From assembly GCF_001751245.1 (NCBI RefSeq), contig NZ_LJGU01000148.1:84106-148105 (forward strand): a stretch of DNA of 64,000 nt. Reading direction: 5' to 3'. Shown one piece after another: positions 25,721 through 37,538 of the stretch. The position numbers and the translations under genes were made by a program. Origin of the DNA: Streptomyces oceani (lineage in GTDB: Bacteria; Actinomycetota; Actinomycetes; Streptomycetales; Streptomycetaceae). The notes beneath the pieces are model-generated. The model ran no database searches, was not told where the DNA came from, and was given only the letters and a program-made list of their open reading frames with translations. Position 1 is the first letter of the stretch. Every line of letters starts with the position of its first letter.

Positions 25721-26869
25721 TTATTTCTTCGACTTCGCGGACTGCGGCTTCTTCTTGCCCTGCTGTCCCTGCGGCTTCTTCTGCTGTGCGCCGGACTTCC
25801 CACCAGACCCCGACTTCTTTCCGGTGCCGGACTGCTTCGCCCCCGTCTTCGCTTGGCCGGAGCCCCCCTTCTGGCCCTGGCCCGCCTTCTGGGTCTGGCC
25901 CGCAGGGCGCTTCGTGGCCGGAGCCTCCCGGTCCTCCACGCCCGTCTGCCGCTGCGCCTTGGTCTGCCGCTTCGGCTGCGTACGGTTCGCGCGAGCCTCC
26001 TCGGCCAGCTGCTTGGCTTCGACCTCGGCCGGCTCCTCCTTCAGCTTGCCCTTGGCACGCAGTTTCTCCTGACGCTGTGTGTACGCGACACTGCCGGGCG
26101 TCGGGTTGCGCTTGATGATGAACATCTGCTGGCCGAGCGTCCACACGTTGGTGGTCAGCCAGTACACGAGCACACCGACCGGGAAGTTGATGCCGAAGAC
26201 GGCGAACATGACGGGGAAGACGTACATCAGCATCTTCTGCTGCTGCATGAACGGCGTCTTCACGGTGAGGTCGACGTTCTTCGTCATCAGCTGGCGCTGG
26301 GTGTAGAACTGCGACGCCGACATCATCACGATCATGATGACCGTGACCACACGTACATCCGTGAGCGTCGCTTGCAGGGCGTTGACCTTCTCCTCGCTGT
26401 CGAGGAACTTCGCCGCGATCGGCGCGCCGAAGATGTGCGCGTTACGGGCGCTGTCCACCTGCTCAGCGTCGAGTACGCCCACCGGGTTGTCGCCGGCGAT
26501 CTTGTTCAGCACCTGGTAGAGCGCGAGGAAGAACGGAGACTGAGCCAGAATCGGCAGACAACTGGAGAGCGGATTGGTGCCCGTCTCCTTGTACAGCTTC
26601 ATCATCTCTTCGGACTGACGCTGCTTGTCGCTCTTGTAACGCTCCTGGATCGCCTTCATCTTGGGCTGGAGCGCCTGCATGTTCCGCGTCGACTTGATCT
26701 GCTTCACGAAGAGCGGAATCAGGCAGATCCGGATCAGCACCACCAGTGAAACGATGGACAGACCCCAGGCCCAGCCACTGTCCTTGTCGAACACAAGGCT
26801 GTACAGCGCGTGGAACTGGACGATGATCCAGGAAACAACGGTATAGAGAGGACCGAGGATCGTGTCCAC
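25721..26869 (-). CDS. yidC: membrane protein insertase YidC
   Basis: Inserts and folds membrane proteins alone or with SecYEG. At 382 residues it shows the 60KD_IMP core: [20 protein letters not shown], with the conserved arginine in the first core helix, a cytoplasmic helical hairpin ([16 protein letters not shown] region), and helices around [10 protein letters not shown] and [20 protein letters not shown]. There is no signal peptide. From about residue 270 on, a long Lys/Gln/Gly-rich cytoplasmic tail is present, as in actinobacterial YidC, possibly ribosome-binding. It is 3 bases from yidD and 12 from jag. Confidence 0.95.
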   Translation of the reverse strand: MDTILGPLYTVVSWIIVQFHALYSLVFDKDSGWAWGLSIVSLVVLIRICLIPLFVKQIKSTRNMQALQPKMKAIQERYKSDKQRQSEEMMKLYKETGTNPLSSCLPILAQSPFFLALYQVLNKIAGDNPVGVLDAEQVDSARNAHIFGAPIAAKFLDSEEKVNALQATLTDVRVVTVIMIVMMSASQFYTQRQLMTKNVDLTVKTPFMQQQKMLMYVFPVMFAVFGINFPVGVLVYWLTTNVWTLGQQMFIIKRNPTPGSVAYTQRQEKLRAKGKLKEEPAEVEAKQLAEEARANRTQPKRQTKAQRQTGVEDREAPATKRPAGQTQKAGQGQKGGSGQAKTGAKQSGTGKKSGSGGKSGAQQKKPQGQQGKKKPQSAKSKK

Positions 26870-26872
26870 GAA

Positions 26873-27160
26873 TCAGACTCCTTGGGCGTGGGACTGTGCC
26901 CGGTGCTCCCACCGGCTGCGAAGCCGCTGATGCCACACCGGGCGCTTCCGGGCAGGGACGTGATCAACTCCACCGGGCGACCACGGATTGCAGCGCAGGA
27001 TGCGCCAGGCGGTGAGCGCCGTGCCCTTGACCGCACCATGGCGATCGATAGCGCCATACCCGTAATGGGAACAGGACGGGTAATACCGGCAGACCGGCCC
27101 AAGCATCGGACTGATGGTCCACTGGTAAAGCTTGATCAACCAGAGCAACGGATATTTCAC
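26873..27160 (-). CDS. yidD: membrane protein insertion efficiency factor YidD
   Basis: A 95-residue amphipathic protein of the YidD family that aids YidC-dependent insertion at the inner membrane face. The signature is clear: [28 protein letters not shown], with the conserved cysteines, followed by [19 protein letters not shown]. The GTG start at 27160 overlaps the rnpA stop (GTGA). Confidence 0.93.
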   Translation of the reverse strand: MKYPLLWLIKLYQWTISPMLGPVCRYYPSCSHYGYGAIDRHGAVKGTALTAWRILRCNPWSPGGVDHVPARKRPVWHQRLRSRWEHRAQSHAQGV

Positions 27161-27522
27161 GGTGCCCTCCCCAGCAACCGCTGCAACGCGGTGTCCAGGT
27201 CTCGGGCCAATGGGTCGTGACCCGCCTCACCCGCACCGGGCAGCGCCCGTACGACCACCAGGCTACCCGGCGGAAGTGAACCAAGCCGGTCACGTATGAG
27301 CTGACGCAGTCGACGCTTGACGAGGTTGCGTACGACCGCTCCCCCGACGGCCTTGCTCACGACAAAACCCGCACGCGCGGGAGGACCGAATCCCCCCGCG
27401 GCGTACGGGTCCGCGCGCTTGACCATGTGCACGACGAGTAGCGGGCGTCCCGCTCTGCGTCCTCGCCGTACGGCTGTCGCGAAGTCCTCGCGCCGCCTCA
27501 GCCGGTTCTCGGTGGGCAGCAC
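27157..27522 (-). CDS. rnpA: ribonuclease P protein component
   Basis: Protein subunit of RNase P, which trims the 5' ends of pre-tRNAs. The 121-residue product begins [20 protein letters not shown] and contains the RNR motif region [18 protein letters not shown] chose the GTG at 27522, where the family's conserved N-terminus begins; the frame stays open upstream across rpmH, but those residues are only rpmH read out of frame. It is 22 bases downstream of rpmH. Confidence 0.95.
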   Translation of the reverse strand: MLPTENRLRRREDFATAVRRGRRAGRPLLVVHMVKRADPYAAGGFGPPARAGFVVSKAVGGAVVRNLVKRRLRQLIRDRLGSLPPGSLVVVRALPGAGEAGHDPLARDLDTALQRLLGRAP

Positions 27523-27544
27523 GTCATGGACCTGGTCTGAACGC

Positions 27545-27682
27545 TCAAGCCGACAGGCGCGAGCGGCCCTTCGAGCGACGGTTCGCGATGATCGCCCGGC
27601 CCGCACGGGTACGCATGCGCAGCCGGAATCCATGCGTCTTCGCACGGCGGCGGTTGTTCGGCTGGAAAGTGCGCTTGCTCAC
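27545..27682 (-). CDS. rpmH: 50S ribosomal protein L34
   Basis: Translating the minus strand from the GTG at 27682 gives 45 residues, [19 protein letters not shown] to KGRSRLSA, the canonical bL34 sequence, ending in TGA at 27545. A GGAG ribosome site lies six bases upstream. It is the first gene of the leftward chain rpmH-rnpA-yidD-yidC-jag-rsmG and is divergent from dnaA, the ancestral bacterial origin layout. Confidence 0.97.
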   Translation of the reverse strand: MSKRTFQPNNRRRAKTHGFRLRMRTRAGRAIIANRRSKGRSRLSA

Positions 27683-28060
27683 TCGGGGCTCCAGAAAGCT
27701 TGAGTCTCAACGAGACGGACTGGGGCGTCGACTGGCTGTCACCGTGCGCCCACGAGTAGCTCGTAACGCTCGAGTGTGCACCGCTTCAACTTTGCCCATC
27801 GGAGGCAGGCGGCAGCAGCCATCGACAACTCGACCTCGATACGGTACGTGCGCTCCCAGCACCGGGTCAAACACAGGTGGCTGAGGATACCCCTCCGCCA
27901 GTCGTGCACAGCCTGTGGACAACGACTTGAACCCTGCTGGTCGGCCTGACTACCGTGACTCAACTCCCGTTCCTTCCCGAGCGTCCCGAGAATCACACAT
28001 TCGCGGGATCTCGTGTCCTTCCAGAAGCGGAACCCGCCCAGCGAGTGAGAGAGCGTGCCC
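27683..28060. other. rpmH-dnaA divergent control region
   Basis: A 378-base spacer that drives rpmH leftward and dnaA rightward. It carries one perfect DnaA box (27914-27922, minus) and a two-mismatch neighbour (27902-27910, TCGTGCACA). DnaA binding here would allow dnaA autoregulation, as known for S. coelicolor. I cannot place the promoters with confidence. Confidence 0.7.
27914..27922 (-). promoter_or_regulatory. perfect DnaA box upstream of dnaA
   Basis: TTGTCCACA on the minus strand, the preferred Streptomyces DnaA box, 139 bases before the dnaA start. It is likely an autoregulatory site. Confidence 0.85.
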
Positions 28061-30091
28061 GTGGCTGACCTACCTGCCGACCTCGCTGCGGTGTGGCCAC
28101 GTGTCCGCGACCAACTCCTGGCCGACGGACAGATCGTCGAGGCCAAGGACCAACGGTGGCTCAACGACTGTCAGCCTCTCGTCCTGGTGTCCGGGACGGC
28201 GCTGCTTGGCGTACCGAACGAGTACGCCAAGGGCGTTCTCGAAGGACGGCTCGCACCGCTGATCAGCGAAGCGCTCAGTCGCGAGTGCCAACAGTCGGTA
28301 CGCCTGGCCGTGACCGTGACCGGCCCTACCGCTCCGGGGGACGAGGCGATCAGCGCTCCCTCGGACACGCGTCCCGCGCCCGAGGGCCAACCGCCCACGG
28401 GCGGTCAGCCACCACCTCCGTACGACGGACGACCGCACGACGGAGCACCGCACGACCGCGCACACGACGGACCACCGCGGGACGGCCACGACGCCCCGGA
28501 GCTGCCGAGCCCCCGCGCGGCCTATCCCGATCACCCGCAGTCCCCACGGCCGCAACCGTCCCCGGAGCACCCCGGCGCGTGGCCACCACCGGCGCACGGG
28601 CAGCCGTACTCGCCCCCCCAGCAGTACCCACACCAGCACGCCCAACAGCCAGCACCGCCGTCCTACGAGACACAGCCCCCGCAGCAGTACGAGCAGCACC
28701 CGTCGTACGACCCCCCGCACCCCGCCACGTCCCAACCGTACGAACAGCAGCCGTACGAACAGCAGCATCCGCGGCCACCACAGCAGCGTTCGTACGCGCC
28801 CTATGACGCCTACGCCCCGCAGCCCGCCCAGCACCAACAAACCCAGCACCAAGCCACACAGCACCAAGCCGCGCCGCAGCACCCCGGCGGTGCCGGGGTC
28901 GCCCCCGGCACCGCGCCCGGAGGCGCGCATCCGCCACAGCCCCGCCAGGGCGAACCTCCCGCGCGGCGTTACGACGACCCCAGCCGGCTGCCCGCCCCCT
29001 CTGGTGCCCCGGGACCGCTCGCGGCGCAACCCGCGCCAGCGACGGGGCCCGGCGAACCCACCGCCCGGCTCAACCCGAAGTACCTCTTCGACACCTTCGT
29101 GATCGGCGCCTCCAACCGCTTCGCGCACGCTGCCGCGGTCGCGGTCGCCGAAGCGCCGGCCAAGGCGTACAACCCGCTCTTCATCTACGGGGAGTCGGGG
29201 CTCGGCAAGACACACCTGCTGCACGCGATCGGGCACTACGCCCGCAGCCTCTACCCGGGCACCCGGGTCCGCTACGTCAGTTCCGAGGAGTTCACCAACG
29301 AGTTCATCAACTCGATCCGCGACGGAAAGGCGGACGCCTTCCGCAAGCGCTACCGCGACATGGACATCCTGCTCGTCGACGACATCCAGTTCCTGGCCAG
29401 CAAGGAATCCACCCAGGAGGAGTTCTTCCACACCTTCAACACGCTGCACAACGCCAACAAGCAGATCGTGTTGTCCTCCGACCGTCCGCCCAAGCAGTTG
29501 ATGACTCTTGAGGACCGGCTCCGGAACCGTTTCGAGTGGGGTCTGATCACGGATGTCCAGCCGCCCGAGCTGGAGACGCGCATCGCGATCCTGCGGAAGA
29601 AGGCCGTGCAGGAACAACTCAACGCGCCTCCGGAAGTGCTTGAGTTCATCGCCTCGCGGATCTCCCGGAACATCCGCGAACTCGAGGGCGCGCTCATCCG
29701 GGTCACCGCCTTCGCCAGTCTCAACCGGCAGCCCGTCGACCTCGGGCTCACCGAGATCGTGCTCAAGGACCTCATCCCAGGCGGCGAGGAGGCGGCGCCG
29801 GAGCTCACCGCCGCCGACATCATGGCGGCCACAGCGGACTACTTCGGGCTCTCCATCGACGATCTGTGCGGCTCGTCCCGCAGCCGGGTCCTGGTGACCG
29901 CCCGGCAGATCGCGATGTACCTGTGTCGTGAGCTGACCGATCTCTCGCTACCCAAGATCGGCGCGCAGTTCGGCGGTCGCGACCACACCACCGTCATGCA
30001 CGCGGACCGCAAGATCCGTGCGCTCATGGCGGAGCGGCGGTCCATCTACAACCAGGTCACGGAGCTGACCAACCGCATCAAGAACGGCTGA
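28061..30091 (+). CDS. dnaA: chromosomal replication initiator DnaA
   Basis: Initiator that binds DnaA boxes in oriC and melts the origin. Of 676 residues, domain I is about 1-85 ([18 protein letters not shown]). Domain II (about 90-330) is a very long Pro/Gln/His/Tyr-rich linker typical of streptomycetes. Domain III has Walker A GESGLGKT (377-384) and Walker [11 protein letters not shown]. Domain IV has the DNA-binding signature [16 protein letters not shown] chose the GTG at 28061, about seven bases from GAGAGAG; GTG 28055 is too close. oriC follows directly. Confidence 0.98.
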   Translation: MADLPADLAAVWPRVRDQLLADGQIVEAKDQRWLNDCQPLVLVSGTALLGVPNEYAKGVLEGRLAPLISEALSRECQQSVRLAVTVTGPTAPGDEAISAPSDTRPAPEGQPPTGGQPPPPYDGRPHDGAPHDRAHDGPPRDGHDAPELPSPRAAYPDHPQSPRPQPSPEHPGAWPPPAHGQPYSPPQQYPHQHAQQPAPPSYETQPPQQYEQHPSYDPPHPATSQPYEQQPYEQQHPRPPQQRSYAPYDAYAPQPAQHQQTQHQATQHQAAPQHPGGAGVAPGTAPGGAHPPQPRQGEPPARRYDDPSRLPAPSGAPGPLAAQPAPATGPGEPTARLNPKYLFDTFVIGASNRFAHAAAVAVAEAPAKAYNPLFIYGESGLGKTHLLHAIGHYARSLYPGTRVRYVSSEEFTNEFINSIRDGKADAFRKRYRDMDILLVDDIQFLASKESTQEEFFHTFNTLHNANKQIVLSSDRPPKQLMTLEDRLRNRFEWGLITDVQPPELETRIAILRKKAVQEQLNAPPEVLEFIASRISRNIRELEGALIRVTAFASLNRQPVDLGLTEIVLKDLIPGGEEAAPELTAADIMAATADYFGLSIDDLCGSSRSRVLVTARQIAMYLCRELTDLSLPKIGAQFGGRDHTTVMHADRKIRALMAERRSIYNQVTELTNRIKNG

Positions 30092-31024
30092 AACCGCTTC
30101 AGCGTCGCACCGCCCGACCCGCCGGCCCGCCAGCCCGTCACGTCGTCCCGTCACGTCGGCCGTACGCACGGTGCGACGGGACGGCATACGCGCGCCAGTG
30201 CGTTCGGTCGCACTCTCCGAGCGGCACGGCCTGTCACTCGCCGTCCATCACGGGCGCTGCGGCGCCCACGTCGCGCCGCAGCGCCCCCGGGCCAGCATCC
30301 AACCTGCTGCTCGCTGTTCGATTCACGCTGCCAGGAGACCAACACTCCACAGGAATGGCGTACTTCCCACGTCCACACCCTGAGGAGAACTGAGTTATCC
30401 CAACAGCCTCCACAGACAGCCCTCGCACGAAACCATAAAGCCAGGTCAGAGGCCTGGGGATTTGTGGGCGCGAGGACTCCACAAGCTGTGGACACGGGAG
30501 TCGCCAACAGGGCGCGGATGATGTTGTCCACCGCCCGCCCACAGCCCCTCGGAAGTTGTCCCCAGCTTCTCCACATGGTTGTCCACTGTTCGGCAACGCA
30601 ACGCGCCCGCTCACTGGACCGAGTGAATCAGCTCACACCGGGCCCTCCGTTTCCCTGTTGAGAAGTCGGCGAAACCTGTGGGCTTGGCTGTGGGAAAGTC
30701 AGCCGTCGCTGTGCACGGCCTGTGTACGCCGCCGTGCGATCCACAGCCACCCTGACTTGTCCACCACCGGGCCCACAGCCCGCGGTGGAAAAAACTGCCG
30801 CTCTGAGCAGGGAAAACGGAGTTATCCCCGGTTTCCACAAGCCCTACTACTACGACCACCTAGAGAGAGCCCGGGAATCCTCTTGAAGTGGGTGCTGTGC
30901 ACAACTTGGGACGGCCAGGACCCCTCCCCGAGGCGATGACTTGACTCTCCGGGCCCCGACTGTCTGCGGCGTACGTCAGACTGGACCCCGGCAAGACGCC
31001 AGCGACAGCAGGAGGCGGCTGAAG
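30092..31024. other. oriC: replication origin oriC
   Basis: A 933-base non-coding region between dnaA and dnaN, the standard Streptomyces origin position. I find seven boxes with one mismatch to TTGTCCACA: 30487-30495 (-), 30524-30532, 30556-30564, 30567-30575, 30579-30587, 30757-30765 (+) and 30896-30904 (-). Weaker ones lie at 30737-30745 and 30831-30839. Four plus-strand boxes are packed into 30524-30587. Short A-runs (GGTGGAAAAAAC near 30785; GGAAAACGGAG near 30811) are the most AT-rich spots. No perfect box is present. Confidence 0.95.
30524..30587 (+). promoter_or_regulatory. dense DnaA-box array in oriC
   Basis: Four same-strand boxes in 64 bases: TTGTCCACC (30524), TTGTCCCCA (30556), TTCTCCACA (30567) and TTGTCCACT (30579). 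The last three start 11 and 12 bases apart, about one helix turn, so DnaA protomers would line up on one face. Confidence 0.85.
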
Positions 31025-32155
31025 GTGAAGATCCGGGTAGAACGCGACGTACTCGCGGAGGCGGTGGCGTGGACTGCCAAGAGCCTCCCCGCCCGACCGC
31101 CCGTGCCCGTCCTGGCGGGACTGCTGCTCAAGGCCGAGGACGGCACACTGAGCCTGTCCGGCTTCGACTACGAGGTCTCGTCCCGGGTCTCGGTCGAGGC
31201 CGAGGTCGAGGAGGAGGACACGGTCCTGGTCTCGGGGCGGCTGCTCGCTGACATCTGCCGTTCGCTGCCGAACCGACCCGTCGAGATCTCCACAGAGGGT
31301 GTACGGGTGACGGTGGTCTGCGGTTCCTCCAGGTTCACCCTGCACACGCTGCCTGTGGAGGAGTACCCGGCCCTGCCCGAGATGCCGACGGCGACCGGCA
31401 CCGTGCCGGGCGAGGTGTTCGCCGCGGCCGTTTCCCAGGTCGCCATCGCGGCCGGCCGGGACGACACGCTTCCGGTGTTGACCGGAGTGCGTATCGAGAT
31501 CGAGGGCGACACCGTCACCCTGGCCTCCACTGACCGCTACCGTTTCGCCGTCCGCGAGTTCCTGTGGAAACCGGAGGCGCCGGACACCTCCGCCGTCGCC
31601 CTGGTGCCGGCAAAGACGCTCCTGGACACCGCCAAGTCCCTGAGCGGCGGGGAGAGCGTGTCCCTGGCCCTGTCCGGCTCGGGCACCGGAGAGGGACTGA
31701 TCGGATTCGAGGGTGCGGGGCGGCGTACGACCACCCGTCTTCTGGAAGGCGACCTGCCCAAGTACCGCACGCTCTTCCCGACCGAGTTCAACTCGGTCGC
31801 GGTGATCGAGACGGCCCCCTTCGTCGAGGCGGTCAAGCGTGTGGCACTGGTCGCCGAGCGCAACACTCCGGTGCGGCTCAGCTTCGAGCAGGGCGTACTC
31901 ACCCTGGAGGCCGGCTCGAGCGATGACGCACAGGCTGTGGAGCGGGTGGACGCCGACCTGGAGGGCGAGGACGTCTCCATCGCGTTCAACCCCGGCTTCC
32001 TGCTGGAAGGCCTCAGCGCGATCGACTCCGCGGTCGCGCAACTCTCCTTCACCAGCTCCACCAAGCCGGCGTTGCTGGGCGGCAAGCCGGCCAAGGACGT
32101 GGAGGTGGACACCGCGTACAAGTACCTCATCATGCCGGTGCGACTGAGCGGCTGA
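31025..32155 (+). CDS. dnaN: DNA polymerase III beta subunit (sliding clamp)
   Basis: Ring-shaped processivity clamp for the replicative polymerase and a docking site for repair factors. The 376-residue product begins VKIRVERDVLAEAVAW, matches family length, and ends YKYLIMPVRLSG, the conserved clamp C-terminus. I chose the GTG at 31025, nine bases after AGGAGG; an open frame further upstream runs into oriC and is not coding. gnd follows after 134 bases. Confidence 0.98.
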   Translation: MKIRVERDVLAEAVAWTAKSLPARPPVPVLAGLLLKAEDGTLSLSGFDYEVSSRVSVEAEVEEEDTVLVSGRLLADICRSLPNRPVEISTEGVRVTVVCGSSRFTLHTLPVEEYPALPEMPTATGTVPGEVFAAAVSQVAIAAGRDDTLPVLTGVRIEIEGDTVTLASTDRYRFAVREFLWKPEAPDTSAVALVPAKTLLDTAKSLSGGESVSLALSGSGTGEGLIGFEGAGRRTTTRLLEGDLPKYRTLFPTEFNSVAVIETAPFVEAVKRVALVAERNTPVRLSFEQGVLTLEAGSSDDAQAVERVDADLEGEDVSIAFNPGFLLEGLSAIDSAVAQLSFTSSTKPALLGGKPAKDVEVDTAYKYLIMPVRLSG

Positions 32156-32289
32156 GCCCACAGATGTGCAGGCGGCGGCAGGCGTAGGCTCGCTTGGTCG
32201 GGACATCCCGTCCCGTGTCGACGCCGGCTGTTCAGCGCACCGCCGGCGAGCACGCAGCAGGCGAGCAACAGGGAAAGAGGCGTTCACAG

Positions 32290-33171
32290 ATGGAGCTCGG
32301 TCTCGTCGGCCTGGGCAAGATGGGCGGCAACATGCGCGAGCGGATTCGCCGCGCGGACCACACCGTCGTCGGATACGACCGCGATCCCGAACTCGCCGAT
32401 GTCCACAGTCTCGCGGAGCTTGTGCAGACCTTGCCGGCGCCCCGCGTCGTGTGGGTGATGGTCCCCGCTGGCGCCGCCACGCAGGCGACCGTGGACGAGC
32501 TGGGCGAACTGCTGTCGCCGGGTGACGTCGTCGTGGACGGCGGCAACTCCCGCTGGAGCGACGACGAGAAGCACGCCGAGGAGCTGGCCGCGAAGGGCGT
32601 CGGTTTCGTCGACTGCGGGGTGTCCGGCGGCGTCTGGGGGCTTCGCAACGGCTACGCCCTGATGTACGGAGGCGCCGCGGAGCACGTCGCGGTGGTACAG
32701 CCGATCTTCGACGCGCTGAAACCGGAGGGCCCGTACGGCGCGGTGCACGCGGGCAAGGTGGGTGCCGGGCACTTCGCGAAGATGGTGCACAACGGCATCG
32801 AGTACGCCATGATGCAGTCGTTCGCCGAGGGCTGGGAGCTGTTGGAGGCCGCCGAGTCGGTCACCGACGTGCGCGAGATCTTCCGTTCCTGGCAAGAGGG
32901 CACCGTCATCCGGTCCTGGCTGCTCGATCTGGCGGTGAACGCGCTGGACGACGACGAGCATCTCGACGAGCTGCGCGGGTACGCCGCCGATTCCGGAGAG
33001 GGACGCTGGACGGTCGAGGCCGCCATCGACAACGCCGTGCCGCTACCCGCCATCACAGCCTCGCTGTTCGCGCGCTTCTCCTCCCGGCAGGAGGACTCGC
33101 CGCAGATGAAGATGATCGCCGCGCTGCGCCATCAGTTCGGCGGCCACGCGGTGGAGAACGCTCAGCGGTAA
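32290..33171 (+). CDS. gnd: 6-phosphogluconate dehydrogenase (decarboxylating), short form
   Basis: Oxidises 6-phosphogluconate to ribulose 5-phosphate in the pentose phosphate pathway, giving NAD(P)H. At 293 residues it belongs to the short (about 300-residue) class rather than the 470-residue E. coli form. The cofactor loop is [12 protein letters not shown]. The substrate motifs are [31 protein letters not shown] and [19 protein letters not shown], with the catalytic lysine and the HNGIEY element. The ATG at 32290 follows an AGAGG site. Its position between dnaN and recF is conserved in streptomycetes. Confidence 0.95.
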   Translation: MELGLVGLGKMGGNMRERIRRADHTVVGYDRDPELADVHSLAELVQTLPAPRVVWVMVPAGAATQATVDELGELLSPGDVVVDGGNSRWSDDEKHAEELAAKGVGFVDCGVSGGVWGLRNGYALMYGGAAEHVAVVQPIFDALKPEGPYGAVHAGKVGAGHFAKMVHNGIEYAMMQSFAEGWELLEAAESVTDVREIFRSWQEGTVIRSWLLDLAVNALDDDEHLDELRGYAADSGEGRWTVEAAIDNAVPLPAITASLFARFSSRQEDSPQMKMIAALRHQFGGHAVENAQR

Positions 33172-33203
33172 GCCACGCGGTCCAGGGAGGTCAGCGCAAG
33201 TTC

Positions 33204-34391
33204 GTGCATGTCAGGCATCTTTCGCTCGCCGACTTCCGCTCGTACGCCCGGGCGGAGGTCGCGCTCGAGCCTGGTGTGACGGTGTTCGTAGGTCCGAACG
33301 GGCAGGGCAAGACGAACCTCGTCGAGGCCGTCGGCTATCTCGCGACGCTGGGTAGCCACCGGGTCTCCTCGGACGCTCCGCTGGTGCGGATGGGCGCGGA
33401 GCGCGCGGTCGTACGAGCCGTGGTGCGCCAGGACCACCGGGAACAGCTGGTGGAGTTGGAGCTGAACCCCGGCCAGGCGAACCGTGCGCGGATCAACCGT
33501 TCCGCCCAGGTGCGACCGCGGGACGCCTTGGGGATTCTGCGGTCGGTGCTGTTCGCGCCGGAGGACCTGAGTCTGGTGAAGGGCGATCCTGGCGAGCGCA
33601 GACGCTTCCTGGACGAGCTGGTGACCGCGCGTGCACCGCGGATGGCGGGTGTGCGCGCGGACTACGACCGGGTCCTGAAGCAACGGAACTCGCTGCTACG
33701 GACGGCGGCGATGGCGCGTCGGCAGGGCGGCGCGCGGCGGCGTACGGCGACGAGCGGGCCGGACGCCGCGGGCGCTGGGGGGAGTGCGGGCTCGCAGCCG
33801 GAGCTGGCCACGCTGGACGTGTGGGACCAGCATCTCGCGCGTGCCGGTGCGGAACTGCTGGCACAGCGCCTGTCACTGGTCACCGCCTTGCAGCCGGTGG
33901 TGGACAAGGCGTACGAGCAGTTGGCGCCGGGAGGTGGTCCGGTGCTGTTGGAGTATCGCTCTCCGGTCGCCGGGGGCTCGTCGGCGCAGCTGTACGAGCA
34001 GTTGCTGGCCGCCCTGACGGAGGCGCGGGGGCAGGAGGTCGAGCGCGGGGTGACCCTGGTGGGCCCGCATCGGGACGATCTGCTGCTGAAGTTGGGGCAG
34101 TTGCCGGCGAAGGGCTACGCGAGTCACGGGGAGTCCTGGTCGCTGGCCCTGGCGCTGCGGCTGGCGGCGTACGAGGTACTGAAGGGGGAGGGCCCCGAGC
34201 CGGTGCTGGTGCTGGATGACGTGTTCGCCGAGCTGGACGTGCGACGCCGGGCCCGGCTGGCGGAGCTGGTGGCGGAGGGGGAACAGGTGCTGGTGACGGC
34301 CGCGGTGGAGGAGGACGTCCCGGAGGTCCTGTCGGGTGCGCGTTATCGGGTGGCGGACGGCACGCTGTTGGGGGTGCCGGGTGATGACTGA
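33204..34391 (+). CDS. recF: DNA replication/repair protein RecF
   Basis: SMC-like ATPase of recombinational gap repair that, with RecO and RecR, loads RecA. The 395-residue product has Walker [16 protein letters not shown] near the N-terminus, the signature [18 protein letters not shown] and Walker [15 protein letters not shown]. The GTG start at 33204 has AGGGAGG 13 bases upstream, a long spacing. Its stop shares one base with the ATG of the DUF721 gene, so they are coupled. Confidence 0.96.
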   Translation: MHVRHLSLADFRSYARAEVALEPGVTVFVGPNGQGKTNLVEAVGYLATLGSHRVSSDAPLVRMGAERAVVRAVVRQDHREQLVELELNPGQANRARINRSAQVRPRDALGILRSVLFAPEDLSLVKGDPGERRRFLDELVTARAPRMAGVRADYDRVLKQRNSLLRTAAMARRQGGARRRTATSGPDAAGAGGSAGSQPELATLDVWDQHLARAGAELLAQRLSLVTALQPVVDKAYEQLAPGGGPVLLEYRSPVAGGSSAQLYEQLLAALTEARGQEVERGVTLVGPHRDDLLLKLGQLPAKGYASHGESWSLALALRLAAYEVLKGEGPEPVLVLDDVFAELDVRRRARLAELVAEGEQVLVTAAVEEDVPEVLSGARYRVADGTLLGVPGDD

Positions 34392-34987
34392 TGGGTGAGC
34401 GTACGGACATGGGTGTCGGCGGGTCGGGCGGCGGGCCGGAGGGAGGCGAGCCGGCCGACCCGCCGCCGGCATCACCCGAGACGGCTCCGGAACCGTCCGG
34501 TGTGGATCTGGCACGGGTGGCGTTGCGGGCGGCGAAGGCGCAGGCGCGGGAACGTGGCGCGGCGGCCACGGAGCGGAAGCAGGCGCGCCGGGGCGGCTTG
34601 CGTTCCGGGGCGGGCCGGGATGGTCGCGATCCGCTTCCGTTGGGGACGGCGGTGCGGCGCTTGGTCACGGAGCGGGGGTGGGAGGCTCCGGCCGCGGTGG
34701 GCGGCGTGATGGGGCGGTGGCCGGAGGTGGTGGGGCCGGAGGTCGCGCAGCACTGTGCGCCGCAGCACTACGACGAGCGGGAGCGCAGTCTGTTGGTGCG
34801 CTGTGATTCGAGCGCGTGGGCCACGCAGTTGAGGCTGTTGGCGCCCCGGTTGGTGGCGCGACTGAACGAGGTGGTGGGGCAGGGCACGGTGAAGCTGATC
34901 AAGGTGCGGGGTCCGGAGGCTCCGCATCGGTCGGCGGGTCCGTTGCGTGCTCCGGGCAGTAGTGGGCCGGGCGATACGTACGGCTGA
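34391..34987 (+). CDS. DciA-like protein (DUF721), probable helicase-loading factor
   Basis: A 198-residue protein. The first 90 residues are disordered and rich in Gly, Pro, Ala and Arg. The conserved DUF721 core follows (about 85-180; ERGWEAPAAVGGVMGRWPEVVGPEVAQH, cited by its ends) with WATQLRLLAPRLVARLNEVVG and IKVRGP. DUF721 proteins are now understood as DciA, the ancestral helper of replicative helicase DnaB in bacteria without DnaC/DnaI. Its place between recF and gyrB, one base overlapping recF, fits a replication role. The Streptomyces protein's activity is inferred from family only. Confidence 0.85.
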   Translation: MGERTDMGVGGSGGGPEGGEPADPPPASPETAPEPSGVDLARVALRAAKAQARERGAAATERKQARRGGLRSGAGRDGRDPLPLGTAVRRLVTERGWEAPAAVGGVMGRWPEVVGPEVAQHCAPQHYDERERSLLVRCDSSAWATQLRLLAPRLVARLNEVVGQGTVKLIKVRGPEAPHRSAGPLRAPGSSGPGDTYG

Positions 34988-37487
<2,500 letters not shown>

Positions 37488-37538
37488 GTCGGCCCGCCCG
37501 CAGCACAGACGCAGCACAGACAAGGACTTTGACCAGCG

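Noticed and set aside
30103-30178. Inverted repeat CGTCGCACCG / CGGTGCGACG after dnaA as a terminator
   Set aside because: The loop would be 56 bases; it may be chance or a cruciform in oriC, but it is not convincing as a terminator.
30941-31024. Longer DnaN from an upstream start
   Set aside because: The extra residues lie in oriC, lack similarity to beta clamps, and the GTG at 31025 has a good AGGAGG site.
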